A DNA stretch of 64,000 nucleotides, taken from NCBI RefSeq assembly GCF_002002885.1, contig NZ_CP019510.1, positions 1,674,001-1,738,000 of the forward strand, in the 5' to 3' direction. Source of the DNA: Janthinobacterium sp. LM6 (GTDB taxonomy: Bacteria > Pseudomonadota > Gammaproteobacteria > Burkholderiales > Burkholderiaceae_D). A program made the position numbers and the translations under genes. This document shows, piece by piece, positions 9,277 to 17,435 of this stretch. How positions within the stretch are numbered: the first letter of the stretch is position 1; each line of letters begins with the position of its first letter. The notes under the pieces were generated by a model, which saw nothing but the letters and a program-made list of their open reading frames with translations, was not told the origin of the DNA and ran no database searches.

Positions 9277-9942
9277 ATGTTGAAGAAAGCTTTGAACTGC
9301 GCCCTGCTGCTGGGCGCCGCCATGACGGCCGAACTGGCCGGCGCCGGCGAACTGACCCTGTATTCGCGCGACGATTATCACGGCCGCTCGCAGACCGTGC
9401 GCGACGCCGTCGCCGACCTGGAAGAGGTCCGTTTCAACGACACGACGCAAAGCATCCGCGTGCGCTCGGGCCGCTGGGAAGCGTGCGAGGAAGCCGATTT
9501 CCGCGGCGCCTGCTTCCTGCTCGAGGCGGGCGAGTACCCGTCGCTGGACGGCCGCGCCAATAAAATCACCTCGCTGCGCGAAGTGCGCGGCGGCTGGGAT
9601 GGTTATCCGGGCCGCGACCGCGACCGGGGGCGCGACTGGGACGGCCGCCGTGACCGCGACCGCGAGCATGGCCATCTGCCGGGGCGCTCGCTGGGCGGCG
9701 AACTGACTTTCTACACGCGCGACGATTTCGCCGGCCGCAGCTTGACCGTGCGCAATAGTTCGGCCGATTTGCGCGAGCGCGACTTCAACGACACGGTGCA
9801 AAGCGTGCGCGTGCGCTCCGGCTATTGGGAAGTGTGCGAGGACGTGGATTTCCGCGGCCGCTGCCGCACCCTGGAACCCGGTGAATACGCAAGCCTGGAG
9901 CGCCTGAGCAACCGCATCTCGTCGGTGCGCGAAGTGCGCTGA
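9277..9942 (+). CDS. Secreted beta/gamma-crystallin family protein 1 (two domains)
   Basis: The 221-residue protein has a signal peptide ending near AELAGAG and two beta/gamma-crystallin domains, about residues 25-105 and 143-221. Each has a Greek-key segment such as ELTLYSRDDYHGRS followed by NDTTQS or NDTVQS. This fits the (N/D)(N/D)xx(S/T)S calcium-binding signature of microbial crystallins. The linker is rich in Arg-Asp repeats. Such proteins are usually exported calcium-binding folds of unknown physiological role. It is the first of four tandem paralogs; a terminator-like hairpin follows, so each gene probably has its own promoter. Confidence 0.9.
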   Translation: MLKKALNCALLLGAAMTAELAGAGELTLYSRDDYHGRSQTVRDAVADLEEVRFNDTTQSIRVRSGRWEACEEADFRGACFLLEAGEYPSLDGRANKITSLREVRGGWDGYPGRDRDRGRDWDGRRDRDREHGHLPGRSLGGELTFYTRDDFAGRSLTVRNSSADLRERDFNDTVQSVRVRSGYWEVCEDVDFRGRCRTLEPGEYASLERLSNRISSVREVR

Positions 9943-9968
9943 CGCGGGGCAGCGCGTCAGCGAAATGG

Positions 9969-10005
9969 CAATAACCGGCTCCCGCAGCGCTGGTTATTGC
10001 TTTTG
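9969..10005 (+). terminator. Terminator-like hairpin after crystallin gene 1
   Basis: CAATAACC (9969-9976) and GGTTATTG (9992-9999) pair, followed by CTTTTGG. A second inverted repeat, GCTGACGCG (9938-9946) with CGCGTCAGC (9953-9961), overlaps the stop codon. Together they should limit read-through into the next paralog. Confidence 0.6.
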
Positions 10006-10033
10006 GTAACAATTTGTTGTCCTTTTCTCATAC

Positions 10034-10042
10034 TTTGTTACA
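10034..10042 (+). promoter_or_regulatory. TTTGTTACA motif, copy 2 (upstream of crystallin gene 2)
   Basis: TTTGTTACA lies 88 nt before the crystallin 2 ATG. A GGCTACACTG element follows at 10061-10070. A similar GACTACACTG follows the copy upstream of gene 4 at nearly the same distance, so the two may be parts of one promoter. Confidence 0.45.
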
Positions 10043-10121
10043 CCGTTTTTTCTGCGGATGGCTACACTGACATCAGTTGTCATGTCGATCACTTGCCTTT
10101 GCCGCCACCGGAGACCGCCCC

Positions 10122-10982
10122 ATGAATCGCCCGTTCGCTTTTGCCCTGCTGTGCGCCAGTTCGCTGTTTGTCCACCTCGCGGCGCAGGCCGGCGAGATTC
10201 GCCTGTACACCGACGATAATTTCAAGGGCAGGGTGGTAGTCTTGCGCGATACGACCGATGACCTGTCGCGCGTCAATTTCAATGACACCGCGTCGAGCAT
10301 CCAGGTTGAGTCGGGCAGCTGGGAAGTGTGCACGAATTCCGATTTCAAGGGCGATTGCAAGACGCTGGAGCGCGGCGACTACCGCTCGATGCCGGGCATG
10401 AACGACAAGATTTCATCCGTGCGCGAAGTCGGCGGCAGCAGCGGCGGCGGCCGCCGCGCGGCACTGGAATTGTATGCGGACGGCGGCCAGCGCGGCGCGT
10501 CGGCCGGCATCAACGCGGACCGCGATGACCTGGTCGACATCCGCTTCAACGACCGCGCCAGCAGCGCGCGCATCGAATATGGCTACTGGCAGCTGTGCAG
10601 CGATTCGAATTACCGTGGCAGCTGCCGCGTGTTCGGGCCTGGCAGCCACGATGACCTGGGCAGCCTGAGCGGGCGCGTGTCGTCTGCGCGCCTCGTCGAT
10701 CCGCGCGAAGAGAACCGTCCGCAAAATAACGAGGGACTGGTGGTGTTGTACGGCCGCGCGTTCCTGAAGGGGCCCGGGCTGCAGGTGAACCGCGACGTCA
10801 GCGATCTGGTGCGCCTGAACTTCAATGACCAGGCCGCCTCCATCGCCATCCACGAAGGCACCTGGGAAGTGTGCACGGACTCGCAGTTCAACGGCAGTTG
10901 CGAGCGCATGGGGCCGGGCAAGTATGAAACCCTGGGCGCGACGCTGGAAAAGCGCATTTCCTCGCTGCGCCGCCTGTACTGA
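10122..10982 (+). CDS. Secreted beta/gamma-crystallin family protein 2 (three domains)
   Basis: The 286-residue protein has a signal peptide (MNRPFAFALLCASSLFVHLA, cleaved near AQAG) and three crystallin domains, about residues 24-103, 112-195 and 205-286. Their signature motifs are NDTASS, NDRASS and NDQAAS, each two to three residues after an acidic DDL or SDL element. Domain 1 is close to the first domain of its neighbours 3 and 4, suggesting tandem duplication. The ATG at 10122 opens the signal peptide; the frame is open 15 codons further upstream. Function is unknown beyond likely calcium binding outside the cytoplasm. Confidence 0.9.
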   Translation: MNRPFAFALLCASSLFVHLAAQAGEIRLYTDDNFKGRVVVLRDTTDDLSRVNFNDTASSIQVESGSWEVCTNSDFKGDCKTLERGDYRSMPGMNDKISSVREVGGSSGGGRRAALELYADGGQRGASAGINADRDDLVDIRFNDRASSARIEYGYWQLCSDSNYRGSCRVFGPGSHDDLGSLSGRVSSARLVDPREENRPQNNEGLVVLYGRAFLKGPGLQVNRDVSDLVRLNFNDQAASIAIHEGTWEVCTDSQFNGSCERMGPGKYETLGATLEKRISSLRRLY

Positions 10983-11014
10983 GCGCGCGACCGGGCCTTC
11001 GCCGAGGCCTTGTA

Positions 11015-11023
11015 TTTGTTACA
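11015..11023 (+). promoter_or_regulatory. TTTGTTACA motif, copy 3 (upstream of crystallin gene 3)
   Basis: TTTGTTACA lies 70 nt before the crystallin 3 ATG and is followed directly by CTAG. Confidence 0.45.
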
Positions 11024-11084
11024 CTAGCATCCTGGCGCAATCGCCAGGCAAATCATCACCAAAGAATGAAGAATGGAGTTAATC

Positions 11085-12077
11085 ATGACGGGCCCTTTCA
11101 AACACGCGCTGGCATGCGCGGCGACCTTGCTGCTCTCGCTGGGGGCGCATGCGACCGCCCATGCGGGCGATATCACCTTGTTCGAGGATGATAATTTCCG
11201 GGGCCGCGCCGTGAACCTGCGCGAGACGACGGACGATTTGTCGCGCTTTGGCTTCAACGACAAGACGTCGAGCATCCTGGTGCGTTCAGGGACCTGGGAT
11301 GTGTGCAGCGATGCCGGCTTCCGCGGCAATTGCAAGACCCTGGGGCCGGGCGAGTACCGCTCGATGCCGGGCATGAACGACGCCATCAGTTCGGTGCGCG
11401 AATCGGGGCGCGGCGACGGCTACAATCCGGGACGCCCCGGGCGCGATCCGGACCGCGGCCATGGCGGCTATGGCCGTGGCGGCACCCTGGAAGTGTATTC
11501 GGGCGCGGGGCAGAATGGCGGCTCGGCGCGCCTGAACCGCGATACGGACGATTTCGTCAGTATCGGCTTCAACGACCGCACCACGAGCATCGTCATCTAC
11601 AACGGCTACTGGCAGCTGTGCAGCGATTCGAACTACAACGGCGTGTGCCGCATCTTCGGCCCCGGCCGCCACGACGACCTGGGGCGTGGCCTCGACGGGC
11701 GCGTGTCGTCGGCGCGCATGGTCGACGAACGCGAAGCGCGCCGCCAGCAGCAGTACGATAATCAGTACCAGCGGCCGCAGTACGACCAGCCGCAGTATCC
11801 GCAATACCAGCAGCCGCAGTACCAGCAGCGCGGCGCCGTCCTGCTGTTCCCCGAAGCAGGCATGCGCGGCGAGCCGCTGGCGCTGGACCGCAATGCGGAA
11901 GACCTGGTGCGCTACAACTTCAACGACCGCGCCTCGTCCATCGTCGTCAACGAGGGGCAGTGGGAAGTGTGCAGCGATTCGAACTTCCGCGGCCGCTGCG
12001 AAGTGATCGGGCCGGGAGAATACGGGCGCCTGAACGGCATGGAAAACCAGATTTCCTCGCTGCGCCGCGTGCGCTGA
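11085..12077 (+). CDS. Secreted beta/gamma-crystallin family protein 3 (three domains)
   Basis: The 330-residue protein has a signal peptide ending near AHAG and three crystallin domains with NDKTSS, NDRTTS and NDRASS motifs, which match the calcium-binding signature. Linker 1 is Gly/Arg/Pro-rich. Linker 2, about residues 225-250, is a strongly biased Gln/Tyr/Pro run made of QPQY-type repeats, so the protein is flexible between domains 2 and 3. The ATG at 11085 is chosen over the one at 11073 because GGAG lies 7 nt before it. It is the longest of the four tandem paralogs. Confidence 0.9.
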   Translation: MTGPFKHALACAATLLLSLGAHATAHAGDITLFEDDNFRGRAVNLRETTDDLSRFGFNDKTSSILVRSGTWDVCSDAGFRGNCKTLGPGEYRSMPGMNDAISSVRESGRGDGYNPGRPGRDPDRGHGGYGRGGTLEVYSGAGQNGGSARLNRDTDDFVSIGFNDRTTSIVIYNGYWQLCSDSNYNGVCRIFGPGRHDDLGRGLDGRVSSARMVDEREARRQQQYDNQYQRPQYDQPQYPQYQQPQYQQRGAVLLFPEAGMRGEPLALDRNAEDLVRYNFNDRASSIVVNEGQWEVCSDSNFRGRCEVIGPGEYGRLNGMENQISSLRRVR

Positions 12078-12171
12078 TTTCCTTCTGCCGCCATGCAGAC
12101 AGGCCGCCTGCCGGGTTGATCCCGCCAGGCGGTTTTTACATTCCCTGCCGTGCGCTGACATTTGCTTGCCC

Positions 12172-12180
12172 TTTGTTACA
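12172..12180 (+). promoter_or_regulatory. TTTGTTACA motif, copy 4 (upstream of crystallin gene 4)
   Basis: TTTGTTACA lies 65 nt before the crystallin 4 ATG. A GACTACACTG element follows at 12199-12208, echoing the layout upstream of gene 2. Confidence 0.45.
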
Positions 12181-12236
12181 CTCGCCGCCTGCCGCCTGGA
12201 CTACACTGGCGAAAATGTCTCAGTATTGGAGTTGTC

Positions 12237-12926
12237 ATGGTTCGATCTTTCCGGCCCGCGCTGCTGTGCGCCGCCACCTTCCTCGCCCCCTTTGCCGCAT
12301 CGGCGGGCGAAATCACCCTGTTCGAGGATGCCGGCTACCGCGGCCGCCCGGTCACCCTGCGTTCCGATGCGGGAGATTTGTCGCGCATGGGCTTTAACGA
12401 CAAGACCTCCAGCATCATCGTGCGCTCGGGCACCTGGGAAGTGTGCAAGGACGCCAATTACCGGGGCAGCTGCCGCACCCTGGGGCCGGGCCGCTACAGC
12501 AGCATGCCGGGCATGAACGACGCCATCTCTTCGGTGCGCGAAGCGGGCCGCCCGGGCCATGGCGGCGGTGACCACCGTCCCTACCCGCCGCGCCCTCCGC
12601 GTCCGGAGCCGGAGCGTCCTTATCCCGGCCATCCAGGTTATCCCGGCCACGGCGGCGGCCACCGTCCCGACATGAATGGCGCCGTGCTGATGTTCCCTGA
12701 CGCCGGCATGCGCGGACGGCCCGTGCGCCTGGACCGCGAAGTGCATGACTTGAACCGCTATGGCTTCAACGACCGCGCCGAATCGATCGTCGTCAATTAC
12801 GGCCGGTGGGAGTTCTGCGTCGATGCCAATTTCCGTGGCCGCTGCGTGGTGATGGGGCCAGGCAGCTATGGCCGCCTGCATGGAGGCCTGGACCGCCGCA
12901 TTTCCTCGGTGCGCCGCGTGCGCTAG
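12237..12926 (+). CDS. Secreted beta/gamma-crystallin family protein 4 (two domains)
   Basis: The 229-residue protein has a signal peptide (ending near AASAG) and two crystallin domains, about residues 22-103 and 144-229. NDKTSS is in the first and NDRAES in the second; the second departs from the strict signature at its fifth residue. The linker is rich in Pro, His and Gly. Domain 1 is very close in sequence to that of paralog 3, and the C-terminal domain resembles the third domain of paralog 3. This gene therefore looks like paralog 3 without its middle domain. TTGGAG precedes the ATG at good spacing. Confidence 0.9.
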   Translation: MVRSFRPALLCAATFLAPFAASAGEITLFEDAGYRGRPVTLRSDAGDLSRMGFNDKTSSIIVRSGTWEVCKDANYRGSCRTLGPGRYSSMPGMNDAISSVREAGRPGHGGGDHRPYPPRPPRPEPERPYPGHPGYPGHGGGHRPDMNGAVLMFPDAGMRGRPVRLDREVHDLNRYGFNDRAESIVVNYGRWEFCVDANFRGRCVVMGPGSYGRLHGGLDRRISSVRRVR

Positions 12927-13058
12927 GCATTTTCCGCTGCCATTTTCACCGCCCGCGCGCCCCGTGCCCCGCGGGCGGTGTTGTATTGTGCGCACGCGCT
13001 GTCGGCGCCAATTCGTGTACTCTTCCCATAGGCAGTTCAACCATGGGGAGCAAGCACG

Positions 13059-13985
13059 GTGGAATACAAGGACTACTACAAGGAGCTGGGCGTCGAGAAG
13101 ACGGCGACCGAGGCCGAGATCAAGAAGGCGTACCGCAAGCTGGTGCGCAAATACCATCCCGACGTGAGCAAGGAACCGGACGCCGACAAGCGCACCAAGG
13201 CCCTGAACGAGGCCTACGGCGTGCTGGGTGACGCGGAAAAGCGCGCCGCCTACGATGAACTGGGGCGTAGCGCGCAGGGCCATCCCAAGGGAGAGCCGTT
13301 CCGGCCGCCGCCGGACTGGGGTTCGGGCTACGAATCGTCGGGCGCCGACGACAGCGATTTCTTTGCCGACCTGTTCGCCCACGTGGGCGGGCGCCGCCGC
13401 TCCAACAGCACTTTCCAGATGCAGGGCGAGGACAGCCACGCGGCCATCACCATCGACCTGCAGGACAGCTACCAGGGCGCCAAGCGCCACATCGTCATGC
13501 GCGTGCCCGAAGCGGATGCGCAAGGCCACGTGGTAACGCGCGAGCGTACCCTGGAAGTGACGATACCGAAAGGCGTCACGGAAGGACAGCAGCTGCGCAT
13601 GAAAGGGCAGGGCAATCCCGGCAGCGGCGGCGCTCCCGCCGGTGATTTGTACCTGGAGATCCGCTTCCGGCCCGATGCGCGCTACAAGGTGGAAGGGCGC
13701 GACGTGTTCGAGACGGTGCCCGTCACGCCATGGGAAGCGGCGCTGGGCGGCGAGATCGACGTGCCCACGCCATCTGGCACGGTGTCAGTCAGCGTGCCGC
13801 CCAATTCGCAGACGGGGCGCAAGCTGCGCCTGAAAGGGCGCGGCATTCCCGCCGCCCAGCCGGGCGACCTGTATCTGCTGCTTGAAGTGGTGCTGCCGCC
13901 GGCGAACGACGACAAGGCGCGGGAACTGTATGCAACCATGGCGCGCGAGATGGCTTTCAATCCGCGCCAGAAGCTGGGAGGGTAA
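13059..13985 (+). CDS. cbpA: DnaJ-family co-chaperone CbpA
   Basis: The 308-residue protein has an N-terminal J domain (residues 4-70) with the HPD tripeptide in YHPDVSKEPD, a Gly/Ser-rich linker, and two C-terminal substrate-binding beta domains. It lacks the DnaJ zinc-finger repeats, as in CbpA. CbpA stimulates DnaK and can also bind curved DNA. Translation starts at a GTG with GGGGAG 8 nt upstream. It is followed 3 nt later by its modulator gene cbpM, the standard pair. Confidence 0.95.
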   Translation: MEYKDYYKELGVEKTATEAEIKKAYRKLVRKYHPDVSKEPDADKRTKALNEAYGVLGDAEKRAAYDELGRSAQGHPKGEPFRPPPDWGSGYESSGADDSDFFADLFAHVGGRRRSNSTFQMQGEDSHAAITIDLQDSYQGAKRHIVMRVPEADAQGHVVTRERTLEVTIPKGVTEGQQLRMKGQGNPGSGGAPAGDLYLEIRFRPDARYKVEGRDVFETVPVTPWEAALGGEIDVPTPSGTVSVSVPPNSQTGRKLRLKGRGIPAAQPGDLYLLLEVVLPPANDDKARELYATMAREMAFNPRQKLGG

Positions 13986-13988
13986 ATC

Positions 13989-14300
13989 ATGACAAACAAG
14001 GTAATTGGCGAATTGCTCGAAGACCGTGCCCTGAGCCTGGAAGAACTGGCGCGCGCCTGCGCCGTGGAACCGGACTGGGTGGTGCAGCACGTGCAGACGG
14101 GCGTGCTGCTGCAGGACGGCCCGCCGGCGGGGCAGCTGACGGCCTGGCGCTTCACGAGCCTGGACCTGGTGCGCGCGCGCCGCCTGCACGAAATCGAATC
14201 CGTGTTCGACGCGAACGCCGAACTGGCCGCGCTGGTGGTCGACTTGTCGGAAGAAGTGGCGCGTTTGCGCCGCCGCCTGCACGTGCTGGGTGTGGAGTAG
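13989..14300 (+). CDS. cbpM: Chaperone modulator CbpM
   Basis: The 103-residue protein has a MerR-like helical start (LSLEELARACAVEPDWVVQH) and a C-terminal coiled segment with EEVARLRRRLHVLG, as in CbpM. CbpM binds the J domain of CbpA and blocks both its co-chaperone and DNA-binding activities. Position and spacing (3 nt after cbpA) mark translational coupling. The length matches the family. Confidence 0.93.
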   Translation: MTNKVIGELLEDRALSLEELARACAVEPDWVVQHVQTGVLLQDGPPAGQLTAWRFTSLDLVRARRLHEIESVFDANAELAALVVDLSEEVARLRRRLHVLGVE

Positions 14301-14303
14301 TCC

Positions 14304-14531
14304 TTATGCAGGTTCGCCGTGCCGCTGCACGGTGAGCCTGCCGATATAGAATTGCCCATTGACGACGACCCGGTGCGGGATGCCGGCCACGTCGAAGCCG
14401 GGGCCGCCGTCTTCCATCCATTCCTGCGCCAGCGAGTCGAACTGCTGCGGCGTCATGCGCAGCATCTGCGCCGTGATGACGAAGCGCGCGCCAGGTTTTT
14501 GTTTGTTGACGAAGTCGTCGATGCCGGCCAT
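14304..14531 (-). CDS. Conserved hypothetical protein (75 residues)
   Basis: The protein reads MAGIDDFVNKQKPGARFVIT, then a helical MTPQQFDSLAQEWMEDGG stretch, and ends in a small beta segment with VVVNGQFYIGRLTV. I recognise no domain. There is no signal peptide or membrane helix. It is convergent with cbpM, the two stop codons being 3 nt apart. The composition and high-GC codon use match genuine neighbouring genes, so it is likely real. Confidence 0.6.
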   Translation of the reverse strand: MAGIDDFVNKQKPGARFVITAQMLRMTPQQFDSLAQEWMEDGGPGFDVAGIPHRVVVNGQFYIGRLTVQRHGEPA

Positions 14532-14560
14532 GTGAATCTCTTCAAGGTTGTGTCTGAAAT

Positions 14561-14626
14561 TGGGGTCAGACCCCCGGACACGTTGGCACTAAGCTTTGCG
14601 TTGGCGGTGTTGAGGGTCTGACCCCA
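14561..14626. repeat. Inverted repeat of the GGGGTCAGACC type
   Basis: TGGGGTCAGACCC (14561-14573) and GGGTCTGACCCCA (14614-14626) are perfect 13-bp inverted arms around a 40-nt centre. A relative with GGGGTCGGA arms lies at 56361-56387. This type of sequence is, from memory, dispersed in Oxalobacteraceae intergenic regions and may be a REP-like unit. Confidence 0.6.
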
Positions 14627-14674
14627 GCATTTGTTTGGGGTTTGTTGAGGCATGATACCCGCCCGCGCGCGCTT

Positions 14675-15589
14675 CTAGAAGACTTGCGCCAGCAGCGGCA
14701 ACTGCTCCGCAAACCGCTCCGTCAGCCACTTGCCAGCCTGGCCAGGCGGCGTGTCGGCGCGCTGGATCAGGTAGATCGGGTAATTCTCGCCATTGTCGAC
14801 GGCCAGCGGCAGGTGCACCAGGCGGCCCTCGGCCAGGTCTTCCCGCACCATCGCTTCGGGCATGTTGCCCCAGCCCAAGCCCGCGCGCAGCAGCGCGTGC
14901 TTGGAACCGAGGTCGCCCAGGCGCCAGTTGCGCAATCCCAGCACGCCGAAATCCTGGCCCTGCGTCAGGTCGCTGCGGTCGCTGAGCACCAGTTGCACGT
15001 GTTCGCGCGCCACGCTGGAGGCAATCGGCCCTGCCTGCTGCGCCAGCGCGTGGCTGGGGGCGGCCACGGGAATCAGGCGCACGTGGCCGACGGCGAGGCG
15101 CTCGAAGACGCTGGCCGTGGCCGTCATCCAGCCACCGAGGCCGATGTGGCAGCTGCCATCCATCACCAGCTGCGCCACGGCGCCCATGGCTTCGATGCGC
15201 AGGCGCAGGGCGACGGTGGGGAACTGCGCCTGGAACGCTTCCAGGACGCGCACCAGCACGCAGGTGGGAAACATCACGTCCACCACGACCGATACTTCCG
15301 CTTCCAGCCCGCCCGCCAGCGCCTTGGCGCGCGCGCGCATGCCGTCGACCTTCAGGGCCACGGCGCGCGCGTCGGCCAGCAGGGCCTTGCCCGCGTCAGT
15401 CAGGGTGGGTTTGCGCTTGCCGCGGTCGAGCAGCACCACATTCAGCTGTTCCTCCAGGTTGGCGATGGTGTAGCTGATCACCGATTGCGTGCGGTGCAGC
15501 TGGCGCGCCGCGTGGGCGAAGCCGCCCGCGTCGATGACGGCGACAAACACGCGCAACTGGTCGAGCGAAGGCTGGCCCGGTTCTCTCAT
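14675..15589 (-). CDS. LysR family transcriptional regulator
   Basis: The 304-residue protein has an N-terminal winged helix-turn-helix (residues 8-67; LDQLRVFVAVIDAGGFAHAA, then RTQSVISYTIANLEEQLNVV) and a C-terminal type 2 periplasmic-binding-like effector domain. It is divergent from azoR across a 133-nt gap. It probably controls that gene in response to quinone, azo or oxidative stress, as many LysR proteins control a divergent neighbour. The inducer is unknown. Confidence 0.92.
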   Translation of the reverse strand: MREPGQPSLDQLRVFVAVIDAGGFAHAARQLHRTQSVISYTIANLEEQLNVVLLDRGKRKPTLTDAGKALLADARAVALKVDGMRARAKALAGGLEAEVSVVVDVMFPTCVLVRVLEAFQAQFPTVALRLRIEAMGAVAQLVMDGSCHIGLGGWMTATASVFERLAVGHVRLIPVAAPSHALAQQAGPIASSVAREHVQLVLSDRSDLTQGQDFGVLGLRNWRLGDLGSKHALLRAGLGWGNMPEAMVREDLAEGRLVHLPLAVDNGENYPIYLIQRADTPPGQAGKWLTERFAEQLPLLAQVF

Positions 15590-15722
15590 GGTGACTCCAT
15601 ATCTAAAAATTCGATGCTAATCATTTATATTTATACGGTTTCATCGATGGTAGACCCGAACTATGCTGTGTGCAAGGGCCGCGATGCGGCATTCCAGTCT
15701 ACCGTTTTCGAAGGAGCATTTC

Positions 15723-16328
15723 ATGAGCAAAGTCTTGTACATCAATAGCAGCGTGCGCAACAGCGGTTCCCTGTCGCGTCAATTGTCCGGCGAATTCGTC
15801 GACAAACTGGCCGCGCAAGGCGCCAGCGTCGTTGCACGCGACTTGGCGGCGCAGCCCGTGCCGCACCTGACGGAAGAAGTGATGGGCGCCTTCTTCACGC
15901 CAGTTGAACAGCGCAGCGCGCAGGCGGCAGCGGCCGTGCAATTGTCCGATATCCTGGTCGATGAATTGCTGGCGGCCGACGTGCTGGTACTGGCCGCGCC
16001 CATGTACAACTTTTCCGTGCCGTCGACCCTGAAGGCGTGGATCGACCACGTGGCGCGCGCGGGACGCACGTTCCAGTACACGGCGACGGGCCCGGTCGGC
16101 CTGGCCACGGGCAAGAAAGCGGTGATTTTCACGGCCAGCGGCGGCGTCTACAGCGAAGGCCCGGGCGCCGCATATGACTACCTGAGCACCTATCTGCGCA
16201 CGGCGCTGGGCTTCATCGGCATCACGGATATCGAGTTCGTGCAAGCCGAGGGCGTGGCCATGGGCGAGGAAGCCGTCAGCAGCGCGATCGCCAAGGGCCG
16301 TGCCTCGATCGAGGCCCTGGCTGCCTGA
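15723..16328 (+). CDS. azoR: FMN-dependent NADH:quinone/azo reductase
   Basis: The 201-residue flavodoxin-like protein begins MSKVLYINSSVRNSGSLSRQ, the FMN phosphate-binding region. AAPMYNFSVPSTLKAWIDHV is the classic AzoR motif near residues 93-112, and SGGVYSEGPG follows. The enzyme reduces quinones and azo compounds with NADH and protects against electrophile stress in the cytoplasm. AAGGAG lies 7 nt before the ATG. It is divergent from a LysR regulator. Confidence 0.93.
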   Translation: MSKVLYINSSVRNSGSLSRQLSGEFVDKLAAQGASVVARDLAAQPVPHLTEEVMGAFFTPVEQRSAQAAAAVQLSDILVDELLAADVLVLAAPMYNFSVPSTLKAWIDHVARAGRTFQYTATGPVGLATGKKAVIFTASGGVYSEGPGAAYDYLSTYLRTALGFIGITDIEFVQAEGVAMGEEAVSSAIAKGRASIEALAA

Positions 16329-16436
16329 GTTCGCTCTAGTTCCAAAGAGGGATTGCCAATCTGCCATGGTTGACATAAGCTTGCCAGCGGCACGCCCCGT
16401 GCCAGCCTGGCGAGCCGTTCGCCATGAAAGTCCCTC

Positions 16437-16982
16437 ATGCACAAGTTGGCAAGCGCGGTATTGTTCGGATGTTCCTTGTTTTCAGCAGGCATGGCGCTGG
16501 CCCAGACCGCGCCCCCTGCGCCGCCTCACGTGGGGCGCCACGCCTCCACGCCCGAGGATATCCGCGCCATCGAAAAAGTCGTCGCCGACTTCCAGGCGGC
16601 GCTGATCGCCAAGGATGTCAAGCTGCTGTCGTCGCTGCTGCTGCATACGAACATCCTGTTCGCCTCGCCGGCCGACGACGGTTTCATCAAGAAAATGCGC
16701 GACACGACGGACGTCCACTTCGACGGCGTCGGGGCGGCCGGCTATGTTGCATTCGCCAACTTCATCAGGCGCGAACCGCAGCGCACGGAAGAAAAATTCT
16801 ACAACGTCAAGATCACCCAGGACCGCCATGTGGCGTGGGTCAACTTCGACTACGAATTCCTCGTCGGCGACAAATTGTCCAACTATGGCGTGGAAGCGTG
16901 GCAGATGGTCAAGCGCGATGGCGAATGGAAAATCCTCAGCGTCGTCTGGTCCATGCATCCCGCGGCCGAGGCGGGAAAATAG
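16437..16982 (+). CDS. Exported NTF2-like (SnoaL/DUF4440-type) protein
   Basis: The 181-residue protein has a signal peptide (MHKLASAVLFGCSLFSAGMA, cleaved near ALA-Q) and an NTF2-like cone fold from about residue 40: a helix with IRAIEKVVADFQAALIAKDV, then strands with AWVNFDYEFLVGDKLSNYG and EWKILSVVWSMHP. NTF2-like periplasmic proteins often bind small ligands, and some are enzymes. No catalytic residues can be assigned. No strong ribosome-binding site is visible. It is convergent with the YCII-like gene. Confidence 0.75.
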   Translation: MHKLASAVLFGCSLFSAGMALAQTAPPAPPHVGRHASTPEDIRAIEKVVADFQAALIAKDVKLLSSLLLHTNILFASPADDGFIKKMRDTTDVHFDGVGAAGYVAFANFIRREPQRTEEKFYNVKITQDRHVAWVNFDYEFLVGDKLSNYGVEAWQMVKRDGEWKILSVVWSMHPAAEAGK

Positions 16983-16999
16983 GCGCCAGACAGGCCGCG

Positions 17000-17299
17000 T
17001 CAGTCGCGCGGCAGTTCGCGAATTTCCACCGTTCCCCCTGCGTTCAGTACGGGGTTTCCGATTAACAATTTTTTTGCATCGTCTATACTTTCAGCTTGCA
17101 CACGTAGATAGCCTGACAAGTGTGACGTGACCGGCCTCGCCTGGCCGGACTGGTGCACGCAGATACCGGGTCCGATGGAGCTGCCACCGCAGAAGCGGCC
17201 ACTGGCCCTGAGCATGGCGAAGTAGTCTTCCCAGGCTGAGGTGGCGACGTCCACCGGTGTTTCCGTGTCGTCGTGCATGAAGATAATGTAGTCATTCAT
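17000..17299 (-). CDS. YCII-related family protein
   Basis: The 99-residue protein starts MNDYIIFMHDD, the usual YCII opening strand, and contains a DYFAMLRASGRFCGG helix and AESIDDAKKLLIGNPVL, as in ferredoxin-like YCII domains. Members are small cytoplasmic proteins; some act as dehydrochlorinase-like or dimeric enzymes. The start is set by AGGAGAAAAAG directly before the ATG. The frame extends upstream, but without a ribosome-binding site. It is divergent from the 84-residue unknown gene. Confidence 0.8.
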   Translation of the reverse strand: MNDYIIFMHDDTETPVDVATSAWEDYFAMLRASGRFCGGSSIGPGICVHQSGQARPVTSHLSGYLRVQAESIDDAKKLLIGNPVLNAGGTVEIRELPRD

Positions 17300-17435
17300 C
17301 TTTTTCTCCTGTGCCGCGTTATAAAAAGAGAGCTGAATTGAGTATCCTGAGCAATCGCGAGCGCATGGTTTTACCCTCACCGCGTCAGTCCGTAGAGACA
17401 AGCTGTCCGGCCATGTCATTTTTGGAGCGAACATC

